Source: Blastobasis lacticolella
Lineage: Eukaryota; Arthropoda; Insecta; Lepidoptera; Blastobasidae
NCBI GenBank assembly: GCA_905147135.1
Contig: LR990067.1
Span: forward strand, 248,001-312,000
Length of the DNA stretch: 64,000 nt
Reading direction: 5' to 3'
The notes beneath the pieces were generated by a model, which did not search any database, had not been told where the DNA came from, and saw only the letters and a program-made list of their open reading frames with translations. The number at the start of each line of letters is the position of its first letter. Position 1 is the first letter of the stretch. Of this stretch, positions 1-11,115 are shown in pieces. The position numbers were made by a program, and so were the translations under genes.

Positions 1-293
1 ATTTATTTACGTTTCATGGGTAGAATCACCCCTTTGAATATGGCCAGATAATTTTTTTACTCCTTGTATTTATAAACTTTCTTACCAATCTTAATAACGA
101 CGAAAGCGATTTGAACGATCAACTTTTTTTTCTTATGATTGATATGGCAACACAATAAATGAGTAAATTGATAATGTTGACGGGAAGAGGGTAGGCAAAT
201 ATATTTTTACTACACAAACGACCATATGTTGTCACTATAAAATTACCTATTAGTACCTTGTTTCCCGTACCTATTAAAATAATATTAATTATT

Positions 294-478
294 CAACTCA
301 GGACTCAGTCTTAAGTTTTTTTAAAAGACTCAAGTCATTGAGTTCTTTTTGGCAGGACTCAAGTCTTTTTACAAAAGACTCCAAATTCTGAAGGACTTGA
401 GTTCTAAGTCTTATTTATAGGACTCGAGTCTTCAAAAATAGCTCAAGTCTCATTAAATAAGACTCCAAGACTCGAGTT
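294..478. repeat. Degenerate GACTCAAGTC-type repeat cluster
   Basis: AT-rich stretch in which variants of GACTCAAGTCTT and its complement recur about ten times at irregular spacing, including the perfect palindrome GACTCGAGTC near 422. No coding frame is supported. It looks like an old expanded simple repeat. The first 290 bases before it show no gene or recognisable element. Confidence 0.5.
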
Positions 479-593
479 TCTTACAACACTAGCTAAGTCA
501 CTCCTCGTGCGCGCGCGCCGTGCGCCACTCGTCGCGGCGCACGGCCACCGGCACGCCGCCGCCGGGCCGCCCGACGCCCGCTCCGATGTCGAC

Positions 594-2085
594 TCACGAT
601 CCAATACTCTTTTAAATAGTGTTGTGTTTCTGCCGGTAAGGTTTCCAGTGCTCCATGGAGTCCAATTATGGAGTGAGGCCATTGAGAGACATGGCGAGGC
701 CCTTGCTGTGTCTCTTGATATTTCTAAAGCCTTTGACAGGGTTTGGCATGCTTGCCTTTTAAGCAAGCTTCCTTCATTTGGTATTCCTGTTGGCTTTTGC
801 ACCTGGATATCAGATTTTTTGAGTGAACGTTCAATCCGTGTAGTTATCGATGGCTACTCGTCTAATCTCCAGGCTATCGACGCGGGAGTTCCTCAGGGAT
901 CTGTACTGTCCGCGACTTTATTCCTGCTGCATATATATTAACAATCTGCTTGTACCAGGTACCTTTGGGTATGCAGATGACAGCACGGTAACGGATAGAT
1001 ATCTGTCAGAGGCAAAAGCCAACAGGGACGATATTCAGTCTTGTCGAGAGGCCATGGTTGATCGTTTGGACATAGCTCTCAAGGCAGTTTCTGATTGGGG
1101 CGATGCCAATCTGGTGGCGTTCAACGCAACCAAAACTCAGGCGTGTTTGTTTTCCGCCAAAAGGAGTCCATTCCATCTTACTCCAACTTTTCGGGATGTT
1201 CCTGTGGAAATTACCGACAACCTACAGCTTTTTGGTGTTGAGTTATCTTCAAATCTCAACTTCGGTCAGTACATCGAATCCAAGGCAAAGACTGCAGCAA
1301 AAAAACTTGGTATCCTCTCGAAGGTTAGGCGGTACTTCACTTCTAGGCAGTTGCTTCAGTTATATCAAGCACAAGTGCGGTCCTGCATGGAGTACTGCTG
1401 CCACCTCTGGGATGGATCAGCTAAATATCAACTGGCGGCTTTGGATTCGGTGGAAAAACGTGCAAAGAAGATAATTTGTGACCCGCGGTTCATTAAGGCT
1501 AGGCTGCAGAGCCTCGAACATCGGCGTAGGGTTGCGCGTCTGTCGGTCTTCTACAGATTACATTTCGGAGTGTGCGAAGCAGCTGCACGACCTCATTCCG
1601 CCGGCCCCTTTCCGCCATCGGGAAACGCGATCCGGGCGAGCGCTTCATCCTTATGTCGTGGATCTTCCAGCTATCCGCACGAACCGCTTTGGCTCGACCT
1701 TTATAATGCGTACGGCTAAGGAATGGAACGCTTTGCCTGCGAGTGTGTTCCCTGATCAATATAATCTGGATGCCTTTAAGGCTAGAGTGAATAGGCTGTT
1801 CCAAGACGGGCATGCTTCATCTTCGGCCGCATCGTCACTTACCAACAGGTGAGATGGCGGTCAAATGCCCGACTTGTTTGTTATAAAAAAAAAATGTGGT
1901 GGGGATTTGGGGAACCGTGGCTTTGGCAGTGGAGGGGCATTTGCCTTTTTGCTGCCAGAGCAACGTGTTATAGAGGTGGGCAACGTATTGGCGATACTCT
2001 CGGTGTTGCTAATGTCTATAGGCAGTGGTGACCACTCTCCAGCAGGTGGCCCGCTTGCCTGTTTGCCAACTGCGTGACATAAAAA
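594..2085 (+). repeat. Family A repeat copy split by a LINE insertion
   Basis: The left part (about 594-658) and right part (about 1895-2085) match the continuous family A copies at 10,114-10,366 and, reversed, at 12,789-13,050. In those copies the sequence runs straight from CTCCATGG to GGTGGGGATTTGGGG. Here 1.2 kb of LINE sequence ending in poly(A) lies exactly at that point. The right end is the usual family A tail finishing in GTGACATAAAAAA. Family A was therefore present first and later served as a target. Confidence 0.7.
660..1894 (+). pseudogene. 5'-truncated CR1/Jockey-like LINE reverse transcriptase
   Basis: Reverse transcriptase of a non-LTR retrotransposon, which would copy its own RNA into nicked DNA. 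Visible motifs are LDISKAFDRVWH, the VPQGSVLS finger motif and the YADDS catalytic loop, then the thumb and C-terminal region with a CMEYCCHLW-type motif. The frame changes near 930 (frame 3 to 1) and near 1,570 (1 to 2), so the copy is dead. It begins inside the RT domain, with no endonuclease. The 3' end reads AGGTGAGATGGCGGTCAAATG and finishes in ten A's. The same 3' end recurs at about 15,850. Clade within the CR1/Jockey group is uncertain. Confidence 0.8.
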
Positions 2086-2930
2086 ATAACACGATGCACT
2101 ACGTACCGAGGGTCAAAATACTCACTGCTATCGAAAGTACCTGTCAGCTATGTCTCTGTTAAAGCTATTATATCGAAATTGGAGGAGATAACGTTTCCTA
2201 GGAATTCATGCGATTTTGTGCGCAAACCTCTCACGTTTTGACAATAAACACTCACAAAATTGTTAGACATGTATTACTTTTAATGTTATGATAGTAACGT
2301 AAACATCAATATGGCCAAACGAGTTAGATATTGTGTAAAACCTTACACTTAACCTCATTTCGTCCAACACTTTACATATACATTCTTGCGCATGTAAAAC
2401 GTCAAATATCATTATTATACTGCAGTTCTCCATACATAGGGTATACAAACATTGTTTTGATATATAAATAGCGGTTATACAGGGATGGTTAGATATGGGC
2501 ATTGTTAAGGTACGGTACAGTGAAAAAACAAACAATAGGGTATCATGTAAACAAAGTACTAGTCACTCAATGTTTAACAAATCTTTCTCACTCAATATAC
2601 GAACAATTTTTGAACCCTTAGTTTTACGTATAAGAATCTTCCCGTCACGAACCCACAGGAAAGCTAAGTTTTGTTCTTTTTTCACCTGGCGGGCTTTCTT
2701 GAGTAATAATTTATTTTCGGGGGATAGGTGCTCGTTTACATAACCTTTCTGTTACGAGCAGCTCAAAATTTTAACGTCTTGTCCAAAGTTGTTGACATTG
2801 ACCTGTTTAATATAAGTTGTGAATCGGCGAGAAATCGTGTTCTTAAGTATTACTTTGACACACTGTAACGTAAGTAATTTGATAAATCGAGTCGAGCAAA
2901 GATAATTTTTAGGCTTAAGTTGTTGTGTTT
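2086..2930. other. AT-rich stretch, nothing recognised
   Basis: Short open frames only, with no domain, splice pattern or repeat that I can identify. Probably decayed repeat or intergenic sequence. Confidence 0.4.
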
Positions 2931-3061
2931 CCTCAACGGTTGTACTTCTTTTTGTCTATTGTATTTTTATCAGTGGAGGCCTATAATTGGCTATGTAATG
3001 TTATTATTGCTTTTATTGTAATAACTGCTGTTGGCTTTCCTTAAGTAAATAAAATAAAATA
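2931..3061 (+). repeat. LINE 3' tail ending in (TAAAA)n
   Basis: The segment leads through TAACTGCTGTTGGCTTTCC into AAGTAAATAAAATAAAATAAA. This is a common form of CR1/L2-type LINE 3' end in insects. No coding part is attached. Confidence 0.45.
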
Positions 3062-3977
3062 AACTGGGTTAGTCGCTCCCGATAGGTCTAGAACTGGTGT
3101 AGTAAATTCCTGTCGCGCACGCACAGCTGCCAGGATTTCATCTCGGCGACGTCTTTGGGTCAGGCGCACTATTATGGCCGGGAAACGGGAGTCGGATCCA
3201 GGTGTGCCACTCATGGGGAAGCGACGCACACGGTGAATTGTATCAATATCGGCGGCGGACAATGTAATACCGATCTTCGTGCAAAGTATACTCAGTATAT
3301 TGTATAATTTTCCCCTTTGGTGTGAGTTACACCTGATATTTCGATATTGTTAGCACGTAAGAACTGCTCGCGTTCATTGTGCGCTTGTTGTAGGGCAGCT
3401 AAGGTTATATTGGCCTGAGGGCCTATCGGCTATCTCAGTGGACAACTGAATTTGACATAAAAAAATCTAACACTACTCTAATTTGGTAGACGCTATTGCC
3501 AGTTTTCAACGTAGATGACGTGGTGTAGAATTATCTAGTGTCAAATACAGTTGTCAACTGAGTTAGCCAATAGCCCCGCTGGTCCAGATCTGCTTGAAGG
3601 AGGGACAATGACGACATTTGGTTTTCCATGTTTTTTACTCGGCCATCCATAACTGCGTATCTCGCTTCTATGTCATTGAGCTTTTTCTTGATATCCTGGA
3701 CGCCTTGCGAGGTATTTTAGACTTGGATTTTTAGGGTGTTGAAGTCTGAGCGGAAAGACTTTATTTCTAGAAGTACGTCGTTAATAGAGGGGCCCTGCGG
3801 CGAAGGACTAGATCCATCGCTACTGCAAACAACGCCAAGCAGCCTTTTTTTCCTTAGTCATTTTACGATGCGTGGTTTCGGCAACGCCAGCGCACACAAA
3901 ATTAAGCTATTTATGACACGCACCACACTGCACTCCATCGGATACATCTTCATTGCATTTAGCACACTGCATGTTGC
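3041..3977 (-). pseudogene. LINE ORF1 relic: PHD-like zinc finger plus FP-type C-terminal domain
   Basis: Read on the minus strand, 3,977-3,810 encodes a PHD-like finger (MQCAKCNEDVSDGVQCGACH, then CAGVAETTHRKMTKEKK and AWRC), broken by in-frame stops. After a coiled-coil-like stretch, 3,262-3,041 encodes MSAADIDTIHRVRRFP and RFPAIIVRLTQRRRRDEILA, which resembles the FP-protein C-terminal domain found in ORF1 of many insect non-LTR elements. Such ORF1 proteins bind the element RNA. The copy carries several stops and is interrupted by the 170-bp MITE at 3,415-3,584. No ORF2 follows on this strand. Confidence 0.65.
3415..3584. mobile_element. ~165-bp MITE with imperfect ~38-bp terminal inverted repeats, copy 1
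   Basis: The left end begins GGGCCTATCGGCTATCTCAG. The reverse complement of the right end begins GGGGCTATTGGCTAACTCAG, and both continue with an ACAACTG..TTTGACA block. Almost the same sequence occurs at 10,845-11,017. It interrupts the LINE ORF1 relic. No clear target duplication is visible, so the superfamily is left open. Confidence 0.75.
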
Positions 3978-4049
3978 TTAAATTATGTTCCTAGGTTGAG
4001 AATAGGCACACACAAGGTCCGAACTTCGCAAAGAACCTAATCGTTAAGA

Positions 4050-4308
4050 ATAATAAATCATAAATATTCGAGGACAAATTCACACAGCGCCATCTCGCCC
4101 CAAACTAAGCAAAGCTTGTACTATGGGTGCTAGATAACTGATATACTACTTAAATGCTTTTTTAAATACATACTTATTATACATAGAACACCCAGACCCG
4201 TAACAGAAATTAAAATTCATCATTTCAATTTCTGGCCGGCCGGGAATCGAACCCGTGACCTCTTGCGTAGCAGACCGGCATGTTGACCATTGAACCACTC
4301 AGGTCGTC
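4050..4308 (-). mobile_element. tRNA-headed SINE, family C, copy 1
   Basis: On the minus strand the head (4,306-4,235) has a pol III A-box-like TGGTTCAATGG and a B box GGTTCGATTCC. The body follows with AATTTTAATTTCTGTTAC, and the tail with TAGCACCCATAGTACAAGC and AGATGGCGCTGTGTGA before an AT-rich end. Copies at 14,090-14,352 and 51,541-51,789 share head, body and tail. It is non-coding and depends on LINE machinery. Confidence 0.8.
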
Positions 4309-4309
4309 A

Positions 4310-4918
4310 GAAGTAGGTACTTAAATACAATCTGCGCTTAGAGCGCGTAATAATGACCAGTAAACAACCTTCTCGCTCCTGCGCTCGGAGGGTAACTGAA
4401 GATATGTAATGTCGTACTCAATAAAGTGACAATTGACTTTCGATAAAGACCGCAAGGGTTATTCGACCAGACAGATCCACCAGACGGAGCTACTGATACG
4501 TGAGCTGTATGCGTCTGTGTAGTATCAACATGTGATGGCCTCTACAGCCACCAGAGAAAGTGCCGTGCACTAACAGTGGACGCTATTTGAATCATAATAG
4601 TATTGGATCAGACGTGGAATTCAAAATTTACTAACCTAAGTTTATTGCAATTGAGAAATCAACGGTTTTTCCCAAACACATCAAGAGAATGAGAATCAAA
4701 ATCAACGTCCAAATACCAAAGTCAAAATGACACCGTACGCCGATAACCTGAGGTCCACACGACGCGACGCAAAAGAAATGAGCCCTACTCTTTCCTTCAG
4801 CGCGCTTTTATAGAAAAAACCCTACTATAGCCCTAAGCAGGGTAATTAATCCTTAACAATAGTACAATAGATCTAAGGTCAATTATGATGATGTATCAAC
4901 ATGTACCCCAAGTCTCCC
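4310..4918. other. Spacer, no gene recognised
   Basis: Mixed-composition sequence between the family C SINE and the minisatellite. No open frame, splice pair or repeat is convincing. Confidence 0.35.
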
Positions 4919-4920
4919 AC

Positions 4921-7900
4921 TCACCAGAAGGCGGCGACCTGCGGCTCCCTGAGTCCGGTCCTGGCCGCCAACTCGGCGAAGGCTGCGTCCCCACCCCCAC
5001 TCACCAGAAGGCGGCGACCTGCGGCTCCCTGAGTCCGGTCCTGGCCGCCAACTCGGCGAAGGCTGCGTCCCCACCCCCACTCACCAGAAGGCGGCGACCT
5101 GCGGCTCCCTGAGTCCGGTCCTGGCCGCCAACTCGGCGAAGGCTGCGTCCCCACCCCCACTCACCAGAAGGCGGCGACCTGCGGCTCCCTGAGTCCGGTC
5201 CTGGCCGCCAACTCGGCGAAGGCTGCGTCCCCACCCCCACTCACCAGAAGGCGGCGACCTGCGGCTCCCTGAGTCCGGTCCTGGCCGCCAACTCGGCGAA
5301 GGCTGCGTCCCCACCCCCACTCACCAGAAGGCGGCGACCTGCGGCTCCCTGAGTCCGGTCCTGGCCGCCAACGCGGCGAAGGCTGCGCCCCCACCCCCAC
5401 TCACCAGAAGGCGGCGACCTGCGGCTCCCTGAGTCCGGTCCTGGCCGCCAACTCGGCGAAGGCTGCGTCCCCATCCCCACTCACCAGAAGGCGGCGACCT
5501 GCGGCTCCCTGAGTCCGGTCCTGGCCGCCAACTCGGCGAAGGCTGCGTCCCCATCCCCACTCACCAGAAGGCGGCGACCTGCGGCTCCCTGAGTCCGGTC
5601 CTGGCCGCCAACTCGGCGAAGGCTGCGTCCCCATCCCCACTCACCAGAAGGCGGCGACCTGCGGCTCCCTGAGTCCGGTCCTGGCCGCCAACTCGGCGAA
5701 GGCTGCGTCCCCATCCCCACTCACCAGAAGGCGGCGACCTGCGGCTCCCTGAGTCCGGTCCTGGCCGCCAACTCGGCGAAGGCTGCGTCCCCATCCCCAC
5801 TCACCAGAAGGCGGCGACCTGCGGCTCCCTGAGTCCGGTCCTGGCCGCCAACTCGGCGAAGGCTGCGTCCCCATCCCCACTCACCAGAAGGCGGCGACCT
5901 GCGGCTCCCTGAGTCCGGTCCTGGCCGCCAACTCGGCGAAGGCTGCGTCCCCATCCCCACTCACCAGAAGGCGGCGACCTGCGGCTCCCTGAGTCCGGTC
6001 CTGGCCGCCAACTCGGCGAAGGCTGCGTCCCCACCCCCACTCAACAGAAGGCGGCGACCTGCGGCTCCCTGAGTCCGGTCCTGGCCGCCAACTCGGCGAA
6101 GGCTGCGTCCCCACCCCCACTCACCAGAAGGCGGCGACCTGCGGCTCCCTGAGTCCGGTCCTGGCCGCCAACTCGGCGAAGGCGGCGTCCCCACCCCCAC
6201 TCACCAGAAGGCGGCGACCTGCGGCTCCCTGAGTCCGGTCCTGGCCGCCAACTCGGCGAAGGCTGCGTCCCCACCCCCACTCACCAGAAGGCGGCGACCT
6301 GCGGCTCCCTGAGTCCGGTCCTGGCCGCCAACTCGGCGAAGGCTGCGTCCCCATCCCCACTCACCAGAAGGCGGCGACCTGCGGCTCCCTGAGTCCGGTC
6401 CTGGCCGCCAACTCGGCGAAGGCTGCGTCCCCATCCCCACTCACCAGAAGGCGGCGACCTGCGGCTCCCTGAGTCCGGTCCTGGCCGCCAACTCGGCGAA
6501 GGCTGCGTCCCCATCCCCACTCACCAGAAGGCGGCGACCTGCGGCTCCCTGAGTCCGGTCCTGGCCGCCAACTCGGCGAAGGCTGCGTCCCCATCCCCAC
6601 TCACCAGAAGGCGGCGACCTGCGGCTCCCTGAGTCCGGTCCTGGCCGCCAACTCGGCGAAGGCTGCGTCCCCATCCCCACTCACCAGAAGGCGGCGACCT
6701 GCGGCTCCCTGAGTCCGGTCCTGGCCGCCAACTCGGCGAAGGCTGCGTCCCCACCCCCACTCACCAGAAGGCGGCGACCTGCGGCTCCCTGAGTCCGGTC
6801 CTGGCCGCCAACTCGGCGAAGGCTGCGTCCCCACCCCCACTCACCAGAAGGCGGCGACCTGCGGCTCCCTGAGTCCGGTCCTGGCCGCCAACTCGGCGAA
6901 GGCTGCGTCCCCATCCCCACTCACCAGAAGGCGGCGACCTGCGGCTCCCTGAGTCCGGTCCTGGCCGCCAACTCGGCGAAGGCTGCGTCCCCACCCCCAC
7001 TCACCAGAAGGCGGCGACCTGCGGCTCCCTGAGTCCGGTCCTGGCCGCCAACTCGGCGAAGGCTGCGTCCCCATCCCCACTCACCAGAAGGCGGCGACCT
7101 GCGGCTCCCTGAGTCCGGTCCTGGCCGCCAACTCGGCGAAGGCTGCGTCCCCATCCCCACTCACCAGAAGGCGGCGACCTGCGGCTCCCTGAGTCCGGTC
7201 CTGGCCGCCAACTCGGCGAAGGCTGCGTCCCCATCCCCACTCACCAGAAGGCGGCGACCTGCGGCTCCCTGAGTCCGGTCCTGGCCGCCAACTTGGCGAA
7301 GGCTGCGTCCCCACCCCCACTCACCAGAAGGCGGCGACCTGCGGCTCCCTGAGTCCGGTCCTGGCCGCCAACTCGGCGAAGGCTGCGTCCCCATCCCCAC
7401 TCACCAGAAGGCGGCGACCTGCGGCTCCCTGAGTCCGGTCCTGGCCGCCAACTCGGCGAAGGCTGCGTCCCCATCCCCACTCACCAGAAGGCGGCGACCT
7501 GCGGCTCCCTGAGTCCGGTCCTGGCCGCCAACTCGGCGAAGGCTGCGTCCCCATCCCCACTCACCAGAAGGCGGCGACCTGCGGCTCCCTGAGTCCGGTC
7601 CTGGCCGCCAACTCGGCGAAGGCTGCGTCCCCATCCCCACTCACCAGAAGGCGGCGACCTGCGGCTCCCTGAGTCCGGTCCTGGCCGCCAACTCGGCGAA
7701 GGCTGCGTCCCCATCCCCACTCACCAGAAGGCGGCGACCTGCGGCTCCCTGAGTCCGGTCCTGGCCGCCAACTCGGCGAAGGCTGCGTCCCCATCCCCAC
7801 TCACCAGAAGGCGGCGACCTGCGGCTCCCTGAGTCCGGTCCTGGCCGCCAACTCGGCGAAGGCTGCGTCCCCATCCCCACTCACCAGAAGGCGGCGACCT

Positions 7901-9547
7901 GCGGCTCCCTGAGTCCGGTCCTGGCCGCCAACTCGGCGAAGGCTGCGTCCCCATCCCCACTCACCAGAAGGCGGCGACCTGCGGCTCCCTGAGTCCGGTC
8001 CTGGCCGCCAACTCGGCGAAGGCTGCGTCCCCATCCCCACTCACCAGAAGGCGGCGACCTGCGGCTCCCTGAGTCCGGTCCTGGCCGCCAACTCGGCGAA
8101 GGCTGCGTCCCCATCCCCACTCACCAGAAGGCGGCGACCTGCGGCTCCCTGAGTCCGGTCCTGGCCGCCAACTCGGCGAAGGCTGCGTCCCCATCCCCAC
8201 TCACCAGAAGGCGGCGACCTGCGGCTCCCTGAGTCCGGTCCTGGCCGCCAACTCGGCGAAGGCTGCGTCCCCACCCCCACTCACCAGAAGGCGGCGACCT
8301 GCGGCTCCCTGAGTCCGGTCCTGGCCGCCAACTCGGCGAAGGCTGCGTCCCCACCCCCACTCACCAGAAGGCGGCGACCTGCGGCTCCCTGAGTCCGGTC
8401 CTGGCCGCCAACTCGGCGAAGGCTGCGTCCCCACCCCCACTCACCAGAAGGCGGCGACCTGCGGCTCCCTGAGTCCGGTCCTGGCCGCCAACTCGGCGAA
8501 GGCTGCGTCCCCACCCCCACTCACCAGAAGGCGGCGACCTGCGGCTCCCTGAGTCCGGTCCTGGCCGCCAACTCGGCGAAGGCTGCGTCCCCATCCCCAC
8601 TCACCAGAAGGCGGCGACCTGCGGCTCCCTGAGTCCGGTCCTGGCCGCCAACTCGGCGAAGGCTGCGTCCCCATCCCCACTCACCAGAAGGCGGCGACCT
8701 GCGGCTCCCTGAGTCCGGTCCTGGCCGCCAACTCGGCGAAGGCTGCGTCCCCATCCCCACTCACCAGAAGGCGGCGACCTGCGGCTCCCTGAGTCCGGTC
8801 CTGGCCGCCAACTCGGCGAAGGCTGCGTCCCCATCCCCACTCACCAGAAGGCGGCGACCTGCGGCTCCCTGAGTCCGGTCCTGGCCGCCAACTCGGCGAA
8901 GGCTGCGTCCCCATCCCCACTCACCAGAAGGCGGCGACCTGCGGCTCCCTGAGTCCGGTCCTGGCCGCCAACTCGGCGAAGGCTGCGTCCCCATCCCCAC
9001 TCACCAGAAGGCGGCGACCTGCGGCTCCCTGAGTCCGGTCCTGGCCGCCAACTCGGCGAAGGCTGCGTCCCCATCCCCACTCACCAGAAGGCGGCGACCT
9101 GCGGCTCCCTGAGTCCGGTCCTGGCCGCCAACTCGGCGAAGGCTGCGTCCCCATCCCCACTCACCAGAAGGCGGCGACCTGCGGCTCCCTGAGTCCGGTC
9201 CTGGCCGCCAACTCGGCGAAGGCTGCGTCCCCATCCCCACTCACCAGAAGGCGGCGACCTGCGGCTCCCTGAGTCCGGTCCTGGCCGCCAACTCGGCGAA
9301 GGCTGCGTCCCCATCCCCACTCACCAGAAGGCGGCGACCTGCGGCTCCCTGAGTCCGGTCCTGGCCGCCAACTCGGCGAAGGCTGCGTCCCCATCCCCAC
9401 TCACCAGAAGGCGGCGACCTGCGGCTCCCTGAGTCCGGTCCTGGCCGCCAACTCGGCGAAGGCTGCGTCCCCATCCCCACTCACCAGTAGGCGGCGACCT
9501 GCGGCTCCCTGAGTCCGGTCCTGGCCGCCAACTCGGCGAAGGCTGCG
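4921..9547. repeat. 80-bp minisatellite, 58 in-phase units
   Basis: Units start every 80 bp from 4,921 to 9,481 with no insertion or deletion; the last unit stops after 67 bp at 9,547. The unit is GC-rich and contains CACCAGAAGGCGGCGACC and GGCCGCCAACTCGGCGAAGG. Read on minus, each unit carries exon-like coding sequence (AAFAELAARTGLREPQVAAF) followed by the splice donor GTGAGT. Units differ almost only at one C/T site near their end. Because 80 is not a multiple of 3, the overlapping 79-residue frames are a periodicity artefact. The unit matches the 3' end of the candidate exon at 9,485-9,606. Confidence 0.97.
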
Positions 9548-9606
9548 CGCGCGCCGCGGCCCGAGCGGTACGACGCGCGGACCTGGAGCGCCAGGTACGA
9601 GCTCAC
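9485..9606 (-). CDS. Candidate host exon next to the minisatellite (exon c)
   Basis: On minus, acceptor GTCGCCCCCAG opens a 122-nt exon encoding VSSYLALQVRASYRSGRG, then ARAAFAELAARTGLREPQVA, and ends at TACTG with donor GTGAGT. Frame at entry is 0, the same as the donor of the exon at 11,754. The last 20 residues have the spacing of a helix-turn-helix, loosely like homeodomain helices 2-3, but this is only a guess and no family is claimed. The 3' half of the exon plus the first intron bases is the minisatellite unit. The first bases (CAG then GTGAGC) could alternatively be a donor, so the 5' boundary is uncertain. Confidence 0.4.
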
Positions 9607-9664
9607 CTGGGGGCGACATAACACTAGATTAGATTAAAATTTATTAATATTAGATTGAAATTAA

Positions 9665-9835
9665 AATAAACATCTTAGCGTTAATGTCCCACTTGTGCTC
9701 ACGCGCACGAGGGCCCGGGGTCCGCCTTGAGCAAGATCCAGGATTTAGTAGATCAGATAATTAAAATGAAGCGACTGCCCTCTGAGCTCCGTGACCCTGC
9801 TATCAGCGAAACCAGACCGGATTGAATCATAATTC
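9665..9835 (-). repeat. SINE family D fragment
   Basis: Matches the segment at 45,612-45,750: ATCTTAGCGTTAATGTCCC, then GATCAGATAATTA.A.TG(A)AGCGACTG and CCGTGACCCTG. The family orientation is taken from copies with a tRNA-like head. The head is missing here. Confidence 0.6.
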
Positions 9836-10034
9836 CACAAGATAAATATACGAGTACATACCTACAGAATGTCATGCCTCTTCCCAAAGAAGTAGACAGA
9901 GACTACGTCGTTCCACTGAGCCGTTTTCAAGGCTAGCTTGTTACTTGTTACTCTAACGACTCAAATATTATCATAATCTCTTGGTTGTATATAGCAATAT
10001 TTCGATGGAATTTATTTTTAGATCTAAGAGAGGT

Positions 10035-10366
10035 GGGGCATAGCGGGGTATCCCGTTCGAATTGGAGCCGCCCGACTGGGGAAGTACCTCCACCTTACAG
10101 AATACCGCAGCTAAACGATACTCTTTTAAATAGTAATGTGTTTCTGCCGGTGATTAAGGTCTCCAGGGCTCCATGGGGTGGGGATTTGGGGAACCGTGGC
10201 TTTGGCAGTGAAGGGGCATTTAACTTTTTGCTGCCAGAGCAACGTGTTTTAGAAGTGGGCAACGCATTGGCGATACTCTTCTTGGTTTTGCTAATGTCTA
10301 TAGGCAGTGGTGACCACTTTCCATCAGGTGGCCCGCTAGCCTGTTTGCCTACCGTATGACATACAA
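10035..10366 (+). mobile_element. Family A element, near full length
   Basis: Begins GGGCATAGCGGGGTATCCC, passes a B-box-like GTTCGAATTGG, and runs to CTGTTTGCCTACCGTATGACATA. The inverted copy at 12,789-13,122 shares both ends. The last 180 bp read like the end of a LINE ORF and its 3' tail, suggesting a LINE-derived non-autonomous element. No protein is made. Confidence 0.65.
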
Positions 10367-10369
10367 AAA

Positions 10370-10844
10370 AGTCTATTAATTTAACGGTTTTTTAATGTCA
10401 AGGCTCCTTGGGGCCCAACTTTCTAAATATTTTTCATCGATTTCTGGTTGACTAGAAGATAAAGCTGCGTAGCTTTGTGTCAGTCTTTGTACCTCTTCGA
10501 ATGGTAGCACTTTAGCAAAAAAAACATAGCGTTTTAACCCAGTTTAATTTGTTCTGAATAATTACAGTCACACATGTTATGCCATACAACTACAACAATA
10601 GCCCCCATATAGTCAATAGATAACAATAATGTTTGAGTTGTTAGAAGAGGGCGCCATCTATGTAAAATTTTAAGAAGCTACACTTGACAACGGCTTCTTG
10701 CTACGGTCCTGAGATATCTCTCTCGCTTCTTCCGCATTCATTACCCTCCTCATACATAAACTTCATCGATTTGTGGTAGTCTTGACCTGACTTTAGATAT
10801 ACAGGCGGCGCAGAATGGCATTTCGTGCGTGTTTCGTTTTCAAT
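10370..10844. other. Unassigned spacer
   Basis: No gene recognised. A short stretch near 10,808-10,840 (CATTTCGTGCGTGTTTCG) resembles 11,205-11,230, which hints at a diverged repeat. Confidence 0.3.
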
Positions 10845-11017
10845 CTGAGGGCCTATCGGCTATCTCAGTGGACAACTGAATTTGACATAAAAAAATCTGA
10901 CACTACTCTAATTTGGTAGACGCTATTGCCAGTTTTCATGAGTTTAGATGACGTGGTGTAGAATTATCTAGTGTCAAATACAGTTGTCAACTGAGTTAGC
11001 CAATAGCCCCGCTGGTC
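10845..11017. mobile_element. ~165-bp MITE, copy 2
   Basis: Nearly identical to 3,415-3,584, including both terminal inverted repeats. The few differences include an extra TGAGTTT block near the middle. Two copies in unrelated contexts define the ends to within a few bases. Confidence 0.75.
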
Positions 11018-11115
11018 AGGTTTCACAGTTAACAGGGCCGATGGCAGTCGCTCCACTGTAATAACCTGACCAGGGTCGAGGCGGACCAAGGACCGCCGCA
11101 AGAACACAACCAAGA
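11018..11115 (+). repeat. SINE family D fragment
   Basis: Contains TTAACAGGGCCGATGGCAGTCGCTCCACTGTAAT followed by CAAGATATTGGCGACAAG, the D core and 3' end. It sits directly against the MITE. Confidence 0.55.

Noticed and set aside
4235..4306. Functional tRNA gene
   Set aside because: A and B boxes are present, but the same head is joined to a shared SINE body and tail at several sites, and the acceptor stem does not close well.
4921..9547. CRISPR array
   Set aside because: The whole 80-bp unit repeats with no variable spacers, and the DNA is eukaryotic.
9485..9606. Firm homeobox gene call
   Set aside because: Only about 20 residues fit, without the diagnostic WF.N.R part; kept as a weak suggestion.
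4883..9619. About sixty overlapping 79-residue minus-strand open frames
   Set aside because: They arise because the 80-bp unit repeats in phase and shifts frame each time. One stop per 240 bp gives identical frames; they are not separate genes.
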